Source: Acridotheres tristis
Taxonomy: Eukaryota; Chordata; Aves; Passeriformes; Sturnidae
Assembly: GCA_037013685.1 (NCBI GenBank)
Contig: CM072886.1
Span: 84,264,922-84,328,921 of the forward strand
Reading direction: 5' to 3'
DNA length: 64,000 nucleotides
Of the stretch, positions 8,756 through 22,013 are shown in pieces. The notes beneath the pieces are model-generated. The model did no database searches. It had not been told where the DNA came from and saw nothing but the letters and a program-made list of their open reading frames with translations. The number at the start of each line of letters is the position of its first letter. Position 1 is the stretch's first letter. The translations under genes were made by a program, and so were the position numbers.

Positions 8756-11700
8756 ACAATCATGCTGTTATTTTGGATTCCTTCTGACTCCAAATTACCT
8801 GGGAGAGAAAAAAAAACCCACCACTATTTAAAGATAATTTTCTTTCCCCTTAAGTTATTATTTTAATTCATTTGAAAATGCACCAGGGAAAATAAAAGCC
8901 AGATAGTTCTAATAAATAACCGTGTTATGGAATAGTTCTTTGCAGTTGTTGGTTTCTGAGTTTTGTCATAAAATACTTTAATTACCACGTTCAGGCTGCT
9001 TTGCAGAATTGCTATTAGGCAGAAATGTAGTCAGCTGAGGATAAACTGTTTGAGGGTGTACTCCCTGCTGCAGTCGAAAAGTGGCTTTTCACACCTGTTT
9101 ATAGTATCCTAAGTTGGTCTTGTGTTTGAGAAGCTGGTGTCATTGCTGATTCTTCCAGTTCTGTGCCTGGTGACTCGGATGGTAAGAAGGGGTGAAATAT
9201 TTACTGCTAAAGTATGTGAAATAATATGAATTTGAAAAATCCATATTGCTTTTTCAGTAATCCATTTTAGTTAAATTCATTCCAAATTAAACTGTTTGCC
9301 CAGCTGACATCCTTAATTCATCACCCTGGCTGGAACCAAAATATTCAAAGCCATTTACAACAGCTAAACAAACATGTCTTCCATTAGCTTCGATTATAAT
9401 GCCTGATGAAGTGCGCAGGGTGGATCTGAATCTTTAGAGATGACATTGAGGGATATAATTTAAACACAGGAGAGGTAACAGAATCGGGCTGATGCTTAGA
9501 GTGAGCTTTAATCCAGAGTTTCACAGTCAAATAGAGGTGGGTGGTGCAGTGCTTCGTATCTACTTCAAAACTGCTGCTGCTGAGGCACAGTGGTAGCAAA
9601 ACATATTATAACTGCACTAGGAAGTGAGCACTTGGGTTTTCATTGCTGGTAATGGGGCCTTGTCCCCAAAACCTACTCCTCTTCTAAAGGATAAACTGGA
9701 TGTAACTACCTCCTAAGTGTGAAGCAGCTACAGTAAAGGGGAAAAACTCCACGTGGCACCGATTTAATTAGAATGCAGTATCATTACCTTGATTAGTGAT
9801 GAAAAACAGGAAACTTCTTCAGTGAGGGTTGTATTATAGCTGCACAATTCTCCAGTAGTAAAAGGATTTAACCTTTGTGAGCTTGGCCTGCTTGCAGGCC
9901 CTCAGCTTTCCTGTGCTCCTCAGAGACTTTGTACAGAAAAAAACCAGCAAGGGGTAGATAGTTCAAGAGAAGATTTCATTTTCTAAAATCCAGAGGCCTC
10001 TGCTTAAGCATCCCAAGCCAGAAAAAGCTCACACTAATTGCATGCACACATCTTAAGCAAACATCATCAGAGTTGTGTTAACTTGTTGCTTATTTGCAGT
10101 GTGGAGAGGGGGCTGATGCAATCTCTCGTCTTTTTCAAGAAGGCACATAGCCGTATGTTTTTATGTATTCTTTTCATTATTATTAGATAAAGCTAACAGT
10201 GGTGTTCAAGTATGGTCTGAATCAGTCCCTTGAAAGGTCATTTCCTTAGCAAGCAAAGATTTGTTTTCCATCTTCAGAACACTAATTTTAAGGACTAGGT
10301 TGATAGCATGGCAGACATAACAAAGTTTATCAATTCATAATCAATTTATCGAAATGAAAATTATTTTTTTCCTTAGAGTGTGCTTAAGCAACGTTTTCCT
10401 GATTAAAATATTTGTGTATTTTTTTGTTGCTGTTTGTTTGTTGGGGTTTTTTTATCTCCTCTTTTCTCCTAAGCCAGTCTGATATCTCTGTATCCTTTAG
10501 CACCGTTTGGAAAAAAAGATCTGGTTATCCTAAGAGCAGAGAAGATAGACAGTAGAAAGCCTGAAGGAGTAGAAGTCTAGACAGGGATGCTGTGGCATAC
10601 ATAAGGTCTGTGAAGATCTTGTCACAGTGCCTTTTGGCTCTCAGGTTCTGTTTCATTTGCTACTCTGGTTAATCATTGGCTTGAATGCTTAGGTACCATG
10701 GTGATCGACACACTACCAGTGCCACAAACCCAGCATGATACATATTCATTTAAACACTATTTTTGAAAGAAAACCAAAAATAAATGCAACTTTTGAAAAT
10801 CCTCAGCATAGCTAACATTGTCGTGTACTTTCCTCTCTAACAATATAAATTAGCATGGTAGGATATAGGCTCCTTCCTCCCATTTTAGATTTTTCCTTCT
10901 GCTGTTGATATCCACAGCCTTCTCATTAAGTGGTTTGAAAGGCTTCAGACTTCTTCCATATGTTGAGTATAGCACATTTGTGCATTGGCCTTTCTGTGCA
11001 GCTATTGAGATGTTTGTTCCACTGTCATCAATATTAATATCAAGGAAAGGGCCTTGGAATAAGAGCCAAATGCATCCTTGGTCTGTTAAGCCCCAACAGT
11101 TTGCTAAGTGTGACCTTTGTGAAGCTATGGGTATAAAGTTCAACCTTGAAAATCTTGGCCAGCAGCTAACTGCTGGAATGCCAATTGGCAAGCTCTTCTT
11201 CCTTCTCCAAATGCGAAGCCTTCTGCCTGAATAGCTCCAATGCAGCATCACTTCTGCAGTGTCAGGTTTTGAGGTCTGATCCTCTGGTGCTGTTGTTAAT
11301 TTTTATAATGCTGTGCTATTTATGTGTCTTATCTGAATATGTAAGGTGGCCAGCACTGGGAAGTTAGCACTGAGCAGTGATTTCCCACTGAGGACGTTAC
11401 TGTGCCAGCATCCCTCCAAGATAACTGCAGGGAATATAGAAAAAATGTTACCTCTTTATCATGAGTACCTCATGAGTTTGCTTGTGGTTTGGGTATCTGG
11501 AATTGCTTCACAATGCTGCTCTCTGAGCACCGGTGCCTGGAGCAGATTGATAGCATGCTGTCAATCGATGAGCCCCCAGCACGTGGCATGCCCACGAGGC
11601 AAATAAACCATAGAGGAGGGAATTAGATGGAGCTAGATGCAAGGTGTGCATGCACTGGAGCTGGGTAATTGTTCCTCAAACTCTGCTGATCATAAAAGCT

Positions 11701-14700
11701 TGCTTTAACTTTTGTTTCAGCCCTTGAAAAATGGAAAAGACACCCTTTTCCTCTTACATTCCCCTCACATGAAATAAAGATGCCAAATATTTTTTTCAGG
11801 CATATCTTACCATTTGACAGCAATTAGCTCACCAATTGGTGTGGGACAAGTTCCATTAATATATGGTGAAAGCATGCAGAAAGCGTCAAAACTCAAAGAG
11901 TGATGTAGGGATGCTGTTTATGTTTCCCTGGTATGAGGTATGAAGGGCCTGTGATCCACTGCTTTGGAGCTTGAGGGGTTGGAGACACTTAAAAGATGTG
12001 TGAAGGCAAACCAACATACTGAAACCCCCATATTAATGTTTTGGGGGTTTTTTTAAGTATAGTAAAGATACTAAATATGGCAATTGTATTAATATTCCTG
12101 AGCCAAAGAGTCAGTGAGATTTATAGGACTTGTGGGTCAGGACAGTGATCTCCTCCCTAGCCTGCTTCCTGTGAGATCTGAGCTGATGTTGTTGCAGGGC
12201 TGTTGGGAGAGGCCAGGACATATTCTCTAAGGATTTAATTTGGAAAGCATTGTAGTTGGCACCCCTTCCTCTCTATCTATCCTTCTGCAGTATGGGACTT
12301 TCCAGCTTGGGGCTATCCAGTCCTTGAACTCACTGTGATTCACAAATCCTTGTAAAACATACAGATTCACCTGCTCTGCTCTGGTGTTTTGCTGCAGAGT
12401 AAGAACAAACCTTGGGGTAAGTGGAAAGTGAGCACTGTTGCTTCCTCTGCCTCTCCTGGCTCCAGGGCCAATGCAGGTAGAGTCACATCCCTCTCCCAGG
12501 AGGAAAATGGGCCAGACTGCAGAGGAAGGCACCACGCAGGGTGTGGACTAGTGGGACACTGTGGGATGTGGACCTTAACAGTCCTGTTGCCTGTAGCACG
12601 ATTTCAAAACTGGGCTGTGGCATCAGAACATGAGTTTTCCTGTATATGATTTTGTTACCATGATATTGCCAGTCCTACAGCCAACCCTTCCTGCCAACCT
12701 TTTCCTCCTTTTCATTGGTCTGCAGTAATTTTTTGGTTGTTTTTTTTTTGTTACTTTGAATACTTTTGGTTTCTTTGCTTACTTTGAATTACTTTTTGGT
12801 GTTCATTTGCATTAAAGTTGAGGGGTATTCATTTCATTCACAGGTAGTGTTCAATTAATTCCCTCATACTTCTTTTCCCAAGGTTGTTCCATTTTTGAGA
12901 ACCACGCTAGAGCATGTGCAAATTGAGCGTGGATAAAGGTATCTCTTGCCAACAAATCTCTGCACTTGGTTTTTTCCATGAACTGTAGTCTGGAACTTGG
13001 CAAGGCTTTGGATTCTTTCCTGGATGGGCAGTTCTGGATTATTCACCAATTTTTTTTTTGGAGCTGGAATGAAAATAAACATGAGCTTGGAATGCTGGGT
13101 GCCAGCTCAAACCCAGACCTCCCCAACATGAGCCCAGAACTGGGAGATTTAATTTGGCCCCTTTTGGATTATGATCCCATGTCAGAGTGAGGTTTTGAGT
13201 CTGAATGGTGTGCAGTGTAATACTCATGTAAATATAAATACAGCAGCTTAGTGCTTGCAATATATTTACAGCCTCCTATTCGTTCCTAACTAATGGCATT
13301 TTCCTTTTTGGCTAGTGGGAGAAACCGTGGGCTTTACTGTTGGAATTGGGTTTGGTACCTTCTGATGGCAACAAAACCTGCAGATATAGAAGCATGATGA
13401 ATGCTCACAGGAGGGTCAGAAATTAGTCCATTTCTGAGCAATCTTAACATCTGCTGGAATGAGCAGAGGCAGAGTTTATGTGGGCTGCACAATTGCAGCC
13501 ATTGACTGTTCACTTTCATAAAAGCAGATCCATGATTTTTCTGTCCTCAAACACCTGATAGTTTTGGCTAAAAACAGTAGGCCCGATGCCAAACGATGTC
13601 CAGGTTTTCAGTGTCTAATTAACAACAGGGATTGTTATACCTGGAATGAAAAGTATGTAAGGCAAGGAGAGTGATCACTGGTTGGGTGCTGAAAGGGTTA
13701 ATGAGGAATTAAGGAGAAGGAAATAATAAAGGCTTCTAGAGTTGTGTTTAATTTTTCAGTCTCTTTGCTGTCTGCCAGTCCTTTATGTGAATGCTAAAAA
13801 TTTCATTAAAAAATTAAAAATGTATTTTAAATACCAGTTTAAGAAACTGAACATGCAATTCTAGCCTTGGAAAATTGCAGCTCCATTTTCTGACAGAATC
13901 TTGCATTTGTGACTAAGGGAAAGCTTGATTATTTCAGTGGATTGCTGGAGAAGTAGATGTGAATTTCACTGTATCCATTCGCACCCTGACAGATTGACTC
14001 AGAAACCTTCAGTTTCAAAGAAGGTAAAGATATCAGATGAGTTCATATGCAACAGATGGGTTTTCTGGAAAAAGCCTCAGATTTGATAAACTTTCAGAAA
14101 AATTTTGCATGACTTGCTGGGGGAAAAGTACCTTTGTTTTGAAGGTTTGCTGGTCCCACCAAAGTTGATGCTACTTTGGGAATTCACTTCAGCTGAGATT
14201 AGGACTCTGTTTATAGACCAGTGTGACCATCAAAGATGAAGACACAAATCATTAAAGCTGTGTCAGCGTCTCAGCAATGAATTGATGTTCTTTTTGGCTA
14301 AAGCTCAATATTATTTGAATAAAAATCCTTGATTTACATTTTTCAATTGTTCTTGTGGGGGTATTAAGCTGATGTCTTGCTACTGTTTTTGGAGCCACTG
14401 AAAAAGCAAGCAAAAAAGGAAAAAAATGCCATCCAAACAAGAACCCACATAAAATATTGATTTAAGTTTGGTGGCTGCTGCTGAATGTGCTTGTCCTTCC
14501 CTCATGAAGCCACAGAATATACTGGCATTGCAGGTAAGCTGTCTGACAAATCATTGCCAAACTTGCTTTGTGGATGACTCAACAACTGCTTCCTGAATTG
14601 TGCTTGCACCTGTTTCCTCTTCTTCTGGAATAAACAGTGTTATCTGAAAAAAGCATTGACAAAGGCCAAAGTTGCACCCCCAGTCTGGACCACTGATATA

Positions 14701-15546
14701 AAGGAAATCACATTTTCTCATTTTTTGTAGAATGAAAGTAGCAGCTGTTACCATGGGAATAGTCAATTTATGAAAGAAGAAGTTTTGAGGAGGCTGAACA
14801 TTACCACTAATCGAAGTGATTGCAGTCAAGACAAAAGGTTAATGTTCAAGATCTGCTAATTAGGAGAGAGCTACTTTTCTGGTAATGTGAGGATAGATAC
14901 AAATGAATTCTGTTTAATAAAAAATGCTGTTGTCTTGGCTAATCCCTTGAATTTATTTTTTTGGATACAAGGATTAGATTCATCCCTATGTAGTATCCAC
15001 TGATTTGTTTTCAAGTAAGTGTAAACTTAATGGGTATAAATAGACACTATTTCCTGGAAAGGTTCTTTCAAATACATTCTTATAATGTATTTTAGGGATT
15101 ATTACTTCACATTCCCCTTTTGGAGACATTTTTCTGTGTTTTGTTTTGCATTTTGCAACTCCTCGTGTCCTCTCTGTTCTTTTCTCTCTGCTCAACATAT
15201 TTTCTAGGGTGTAGAAATTACTACGGTTCTTCAGATTTCTCCTTAAATGTGCTAAAAATGTTATCAGCAAGTAGAGAAAGGCTTTTTTACTCTGCTGCAC
15301 TCCCTCTATTGATTGACTGTGCCAAGACAAAGTGAATAATATAGTAGTCATCATCTGCAAATAAGAATGTTTGGGCCAGATCATCTCTGCTTATATGAAG
15401 TGCCAAATCTTCACTCTCTTCAGGAGAAATGCATCTCTCCACAAGTTCTAAAAATACAGTTTCTGTTAAATTTCTCTTTAGAGCACCCATGTGACAAACT
15501 TCTTCTAAGCAGATAATAATTTAAGAACAATTTTGCAGTTTGCCCT
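8756..15546. other. Intergenic desert, nothing recognised
   Basis: AT-rich, with T/G-rich stretches at 10410-10455, 12038-12056 and 12725-12755. A pair of overlapping open frames at 10850-11251 (133 codons minus, 109 codons plus) has no recognisable motif and is within chance expectation for this base composition. Confidence 0.4.
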
Positions 15547-15612
15547 GAATTATTTCACAAAATAATTATTATTAGTGAATTATTTCACAAAATACTTAAT
15601 TATTATTAGCAT
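15547..15612. repeat. 30-bp imperfect tandem duplication
   Basis: GAATTATTTCACAAAATA at 15547 recurs at 15577 with similar AT-rich text (ATTATTATTAG) after each copy. Local duplication. Confidence 0.8.
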
Positions 15613-16639
15613 TATATTTGTGTGAGCCCTAGATGTTCAAATCATCTTGGGCTCTACATTCTTCTATTTATTTTCACTTGCAAGTAGCCTGCATTATCAC
15701 AAAAGCTTTTATCTGTGTAATTAGTCTTACATGGATTTTGTAATGAAAAGTGTACGTGAAAAATGGAACAGCATGTTGGATATGTCCCCCAAAATGAGAC
15801 TAGTAACATCAAAGCAGTAATAATACCAGTACCACACTAATAATGGAAGAGCTAAAGGGCATTCTGTGACCAGTGGGTCCAGGCAATTGTGGAGGGTGGT
15901 AGAGCATGTGATACTTCCAGCTGTGTATCAACCTCCAACTCCAAGGCTGTAATTTTTCCCCCACTCTTTTATTTGGAAGACTGTTTGAGAAACTCATAGG
16001 CTTATAGCTGCTTCCTTTCTGTGCAGCCTGGATGAGTGTGTGGCATGTACACTGCCTTCCCTCACCATGCTCTTGTTGCTCCCTGAATTAAATAATACTA
16101 CTTCTACCTGGAGGCATCTTCCTCAAGACATTTCTAGGCAGCAGTTATATGCTCAGTTAGCTCTTCTCTTGCTGGGCTAAACAACTCAGCTCTGTTAATG
16201 TCTTTGGATGGGAAATCTCCTTGTCTCCCAGGTTCTACTGGAAATCCCCATTCTCATGTCCTACAGCCTCACTTGCCTTTTTCATCATGTTACCTGTTTA
16301 GTTACTCTCTCATTGACAGCTTTAGTCCTCATTTGCCATTACTGGGTCATACCCCAGGTTGTGTTTTCATTTTCTGCCCCAGGCCAATTTCTTTGGCTCA
16401 CATCTTCAAGCTTCTCCATTTGTATAGTTTCACTACTCTACTAACATTCGAGTGTGCAGAGACTCTTCTACCTTACACAGCAATGAAGAGCTATGGAAGG
16501 ACAACAGTAGCCCCAGAATGGATCCTGAAGACCCACTGCTAATCTTAATTGATTCAATACATCCCTTCTTTTAATGGCACTTACTTGTTATTACTTCTCC
16601 TTTAGCTGTTTTTTAACTATGCAAAAAGTCTTCAGATTC
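15613..16639. other. Intergenic, nothing recognised
   Basis: AT-rich, unique-looking. Open frames of up to 114 codons at about 16198-16542 are T-rich, hydrophobic and without known motifs; they look like chance frames. Confidence 0.4.
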
Positions 16640-17560
16640 CTTATTAGCATATAACACGATGTCAAATGCATTGCTAAAGTCCTGAAAGATGAGATCTATT
16701 ACACCTCATTTGTTCACAAAATCTTTTACCTCATCTAAGAAAACTATATGGATGATTTGTATGGTGTCTTCTTGCTAAATTGCTGTTGCACTTTATCCCA
16801 TTTTTCATTTACCTCTGTGTCTTTATATATTGTTTCTCTCAAAATGTATTTTAAAGCCTTTCATACTAATGAGGTCCACTGAAATTGCTTGTAATTTCCC
16901 AACTGCCATCTCGTCTTATTTTTCTTCACAGATTTTTTTTCTAAATAAAGAAACCGTATCTACTATTTTTCAGCTTCACTCCCAACTCGATGGTGCTATT
17001 AAAAATATTTGTCACTGGACTAGCATTACACGTGAGAGAAATTTTTAGAAGTGTGAGATGGTGATTAATCAGACTTCAAGCATTTAACATTTTGAATCAA
17101 GTTTTTTGCTAGCTGTGGTAGTTTCTATTTGCATATCCTCATTCTTACTATTCATTCCCTCTTTGTAAATTTATCCTAAAAATTTCTGTTTGAAAACTGA
17201 GGGAAAATACTTATTTGAGGCCTTCCTTGCATTGTCTTTAATCTCTTTTCCATCCTTCCTCCACATTGGCACAGCATTTTTCCTTGTGGGTTTTTTTTGC
17301 AGTTTAGACTACCAAAGAGCCTTTTACTATGTGCTTTCATATTCTTTTCAGGACAGAAGTCAGTTGAGTTTATGGGAATTCAAACTTTATCTTTGTACTT
17401 CCTGACTTCTCAGATGTTTCTAGCTTGTGGACAGTATTTTTGGCATTCTGTGTGAATTCTGCTTATTTCCAGTACCTCCATTTTACAGGTCCTGCTTGGT
17501 TGCTGGCTGCAGTTTTGTAAAAGCTGCTTGTTCAATTTACTGTCCCTTTTCTGTACTACA
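16640..17560 (-). mobile_element. Ancient CR1/L3-like LINE, antisense, degenerate
   Basis: Read on the + strand, phrases follow the order of antisense CR1/L3 reverse-transcriptase text: GATGTCAAATGCATTGCTAA then AGTC..GATGAGATC at 16660-16700, AATGAGGTCCACTGAAATTG then CTTGTAATTTCCC at 16868-16905, and AAAACTGAGGGAAAATACTT then ATTTGAGGCCTTCCTTGC at 17192-17231. All are heavily mutated, with no open frame. Boundaries are approximate and the family call comes from remembered phrase order. Confidence 0.42.
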
Positions 17561-19332
17561 GAATAGGCACAACTTGAGAGAGTTTAAATGCCGTTTTTAT
17601 TGTCATTTTACAATGCTTTACTATCTTAGTGCAATTCTTAAGTTCCCATGCCTACCTTTCTTCTCTCTTGTATGAATAATCCTACTCATGTCAGAATCAA
17701 AGCTATGAAGATTATCTGTGAGAGAAAGGGGTTGCAGATTAGAGTTTACCTTCCTTGAAGTACTTCCACCAGGTACAGCATTTTTTTCACAGCAGTGGCT
17801 TTTTTAGCTGTGCTGTAAAAGCTATTTAAGAGATACACATGCAGTATCAAAAGAAATGCAAAATGTTTTGAAAGATGAAACTGCTTGGAAACTGAAGAAT
17901 GCAGGGATTTGTTCAGTTGCCCAGTATTTCTCTAACAGCCTTTTTGCCAGTCGACTCATATTTTATTTCTGTCTTTTAAGTATTATTAGATTTTCTTTTG
18001 GTATGCTGGTGATTTGCAAGTGTACAAGTACTGTTCTGAGTGCTTGGGAAAATGGTCTTTCACAGAACTAAATTGTTGCATGGAAAAAATCCTTGATAAC
18101 TACTTATTACTTGGATTTTTGTTAGATCTCAAGATGTGTCATGGCTGTGTTGCACTAAGAGTAGAAAAACATATTTAGCAGCTGACTGTGCCCCAAAGAG
18201 CTTGCAACTGAAATATGTAAAATACATTCAGTGCCAAGGGAAGCAAACATCATTTTCATGGTTGCTGTGAAAGGTGGGAAAGAAGCCAGTGTCACTCATC
18301 TGGGGCACAACCAGTAGCTGCACCCAGTCCCCTTGACTTCTCAATCTCTCAGTTGCAGGAAGGTTTTCCTATTTTCCTCCACTACAGTTGTCAGTAGGAC
18401 TAGGAAATTTCAGTAGGATACTGAGAATGAAAGGAGACAAAATTCCATTTATCTTCCTATTGTTTCACTTTAATAATCTGTCACCATACACAAAGCAGTT
18501 GGTAAAAGGAGAAAGTGTGGTATGTTCTCTACTCCAGCCACTGCATTTTGTAGCCAATCCAGTGGAATTATACATTAGCCATTAATCTGTTACAGGGAGG
18601 AGGCAGTGAATGGGTCAAAACCCAATTTTTCTGTTAATTTGCAAATATTCAGCAAAAGAGATGAACAGACTGAACAAAGAAGTAGATGAAAATGCAGAAA
18701 ATATTTTTCGGTATTTTAGAAGCTGAGTCTATTCATAAGTAATATGACACACAGTTCTGAGAAGATATCAGAAAGTCTTAGTATATTTAGATTTTCAGAT
18801 TTGCTGGTGAGCTGCAGGTCACAAATGTGACCTGAATTATGACTCTCCTGTGGTTTCTACTTATATACCTTTTTCCACTACAAATAAATTATAAAATATA
18901 TTTTAAAAAATGAGTTAATGAAAAAAAAAGATTTTTTTTTTTCTAATGGACACAACTACTTTGAATAGTGTAACTTTTTGCTGTGAGAATGAAAAAAGCC
19001 ATCTTCAAATATCTTTCATATGTAACTACATCCATTTCCTTCAGCAGCATCAGTGAATCCAAGTTTGACCGGTAAAAGTCAGCTGGAATGTCACTTCTGT
19101 GTGTGTCAGAAAGATTCAGGAGAGGTTAGTGAGGAATCTGTATGTGTTTCAGTACTTACCTGCTATGTCCTCTTCACATCAAAGCAGGATCCTGGGTCAT
19201 AGGAAAGAAATGGAAGCAGAATTCTGTTTTGAAGTGTGTCCTTTCATGTATGTACAGAGCTATTACTTCCCTCTCATGCGGTGAAACTATGTACTCTATT
19301 TAGAAAGAAATAGTTTTTAGTATAACTATAAT
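17561..19332. other. Intergenic, nothing recognised
   Basis: AT-rich unique-looking sequence with an A/T-only run at about 18890-18950. No exon, RNA or repeat family supported. Confidence 0.4.
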
Positions 19333-19518
19333 TATGAAAAAATTCCTTACTATCAGGGTAGTGAGACACTGTACAGGTTGTCCAGGGAGGTACAAACATG
19401 GCAGTGTTCAAGGCCTTCAGCAGCCTTGTGTGATAAGAAGTGTCCCCGTCCAGGGCAGGGGGATTGGGACTAGATGGTCTTTAAGATGCCTTCCAACACA
19501 AACCATTCTATGGTTTAC
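19333..19518 (+). mobile_element. CR1 LINE fragment, 3' end, plus strand
   Basis: GGTTGTCCAGGGAGGTACAA, CAGTGTTCAAGGCCTTCAGC, GGGACTAGATGGTCTTTAAG and TTCCAACACAAACCATTCTA form the standard order of a CR1 3' end. Truncated at the 5' side and lacking the final octamer repeats. Confidence 0.9.
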
Positions 19519-19832
19519 AAAAAGAAGAACAACAAATCCCATAGAAGTGCTTGCATAATGTTATATTAAGGAATTTCAAGGAAAATCAAGATCACAATGG
19601 TACTTGGACTATGAAAAGAATCTCAGGTACCACCACAGTGTTGCAAAGAGTCCTACAAGAAGGTCTCCCCTGGCACCAGTGTTGCAGTTACTCACCCAAC
19701 AAATCTTGTGCTCAGTAATTAATTTCAACAGCAATGAAAAAATCCAAATAATTTTATCACCAATAATGTTTTTTTCCTGTTTCTTTTCTAAAATAATCAA
19801 CACAAATGTTCTCTTATTCTGATTGTTTTGAG

Positions 19833-19864
19833 GTTTGTTTGTTTGTTTGTTTGTTTGTTTTTTT
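19833..19864 (+). repeat. (GTTT)n microsatellite
   Basis: Seven GTTT units followed by a T run. Confidence 0.92.
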
Positions 19865-21828
19865 CAGGGAAGAAGGAGGTATTCAAACAATTAGAAACTT
19901 TTCAATCAAGAATGGGGAGATAATAGGTTAAATAGGGCTGATAAATCATGGTAAGGGAAATCTGCTCCTTCCCTGTGCTTGTTTTCTGAGCAAGATTTTC
20001 AGAAAACAGGATCTTAGGCTTAAGATTTGTAGTCCTGCATGAACTTTTCAGGAAAGCAATTCTGCTGCATCAGAGACAATCTGTTTGTTAACAGGATTGT
20101 AAAATGATGTTGATTTAAAATCCAGAGACACAAAAATAACTGGCTTAATTTTTGGATGTGTAAAATATGCAGACTGCTAATTGGAAAAAAACCCAAACAT
20201 TTCTTTCAATGCTTATCTGTTAAAAATAAAGCATATTTTTAACTTGGCTTATATGTCTATGTTGATTTTTTCTAGCTCTGAAGCAAGAGGGGTGATACAA
20301 ATGGAATGGCATAGCTATTTACTCAGCAGTCGTCCAGACAAACTGACCTGACAAAGATGAAAACTTTTAATTGCAGCAGTTTTCTATGGGTGTGTTAGGA
20401 TATTTGCAGTGAAAGAGTATGTTTTGTTTGGAAGTTATTTTAATAATCCCCTGTCGACATTGAATATTCAACTTAAAAATGTATACATTTTTAAATTTAA
20501 ATAAGGCTCCACAATGCCTTCTGAATATTGCAATTTAGATGCTTATTGCTCCTGTTCTACTTAGGGGCCTGTTTTCCTGTTTGGACCTAGCGTTCCATGA
20601 CATGCCACTATCTCTGCTTTATGGCTGTGGACATAGCCTATTCTGTGATGAATTGAGGGAAATACAGTCTAGTAATGTAGCTACACAAGGGAATGAGAAT
20701 ATGAGTCACTCAGACTTTAATATCTATGAGTGCCAAAGCTTGTATTTAAAGCTCCCCTGGAAAAGTTAATTATTTTCTGCAAGAGGAAGAAAACCTGCAA
20801 ATATTTTTAATTACCTCTAGACACCTAATTTTTATTTACTGTTGAATACATAGGGTGACTTCAGTAAAATTATTCCACAGGATATAAGTTTAGAATTTTA
20901 GCTGTGCAGAAACCTAATATTGTGAGTAAAAGGCTCAGTCTGACTTTTTGTACAAATGATTTCATCTGACAGGTGGAAGAGAAGGGTGATTTTGTGTCAG
21001 GAGCATGTTGGGCTATTGGTATTCTTCAGCCATTCTCTATTTGTGCAGAGAACTTTTTTGTTGATGTCTCTATTAATCCTTTCTCTCAGTTTGTAGCATT
21101 TGAGACTGAAAGCATTTTTTCTCACAAGTGATGTGCATGTGGCATGGTCCACACAACTGAAATTCATCTGTGAACTGCAGTGTCAGCTTGACGTCAATTA
21201 CTGTCTGTGGCTTCAGGATAGGTATGTTTAAGCATCAAGCAACAAGCAGAATTTGTATTTCAAAGCCTTGAAACCTGGTCTGAAGCTGCTGGTCTGAAAG
21301 CTCTCATCCAATTTAGATGGAATTTTCTCAGCTCGGATTGCTTAATCAATGCTCTGTTTTCACTTCATTGGCAAAAAATAATACAGAAAAGAAAGCTTCT
21401 CTATTAACAAATCATTTGTCATTTCCAAGCTGGCAGCAGAGGCCTGTGCAGTCATGTCTACTGAGTTGCTAAATCTTTATGCCTTCTCCTCTTTGGAGAG
21501 TCATTAAGTTTAGAAGCACTCGCCTCTACAGGGCTGATCAGCATGGCTTGTTTTAAAACATGTCACAAATGTTGGGCAGCAGCTTGTTAAAATCTTCCAC
21601 ATTATGGATCATTCTGATTGACTGGGCAAAATTGAATGCCAGTTTTGTTATTATTTTTCACATAGGCTGCAAAGATGCTTACACATCCTAATTGAGACTT
21701 TAGTCTGGGCTTGGAGCAAGGATGTAGTGCATCTAAGCTCTTCCAATTTTTCTTCATATTAATCCACAATATTTTTATTGTCTGTCTGTTAATTCAAAAT
21801 CTGAGTAACTGTTGCTCAGTGCTATTAC
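19865..21828. other. Intergenic, nothing recognised
   Basis: AT-rich unique-looking sequence between two CR1 fragments. Confidence 0.4.
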
Positions 21829-22013
21829 AAGACCTTGCCTAGAGAAGTTTTGAATGCCCCATCCTTGGAAATGCTCAAAGCCAGATTAGATTGGGGTTTA
21901 GAGAAACCTGGTCTAGTGGAAGATGTCTCTGCCCAGGCCAGAGGGATTGAAACTCGATGATTTTTAAGGTCCCTTTCAACCCAAACCATTCTATGGTTCT
22001 ATGATTCTGTGAC
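21829..22013 (+). mobile_element. CR1 LINE fragment, 3' end with terminal repeats
   Basis: GCCCCATCCTTGGAAATGCT, GGTCTAGTGGAAGATGTCTC, TTTTTAAGGTCCCTTTCAAC, then CCATTCTATGGTTCTATGAT and TCTG. The ending carries the ATTCTATG-type octamer repeats diagnostic of CR1. 5'-truncated at about 185 bp. Confidence 0.93.

Noticed and set aside
10850..11251. 133-codon minus and 109-codon plus overlapping open frames
   Set aside because: No recognisable motif, no transposon context, and length within chance expectation for this much sequence.
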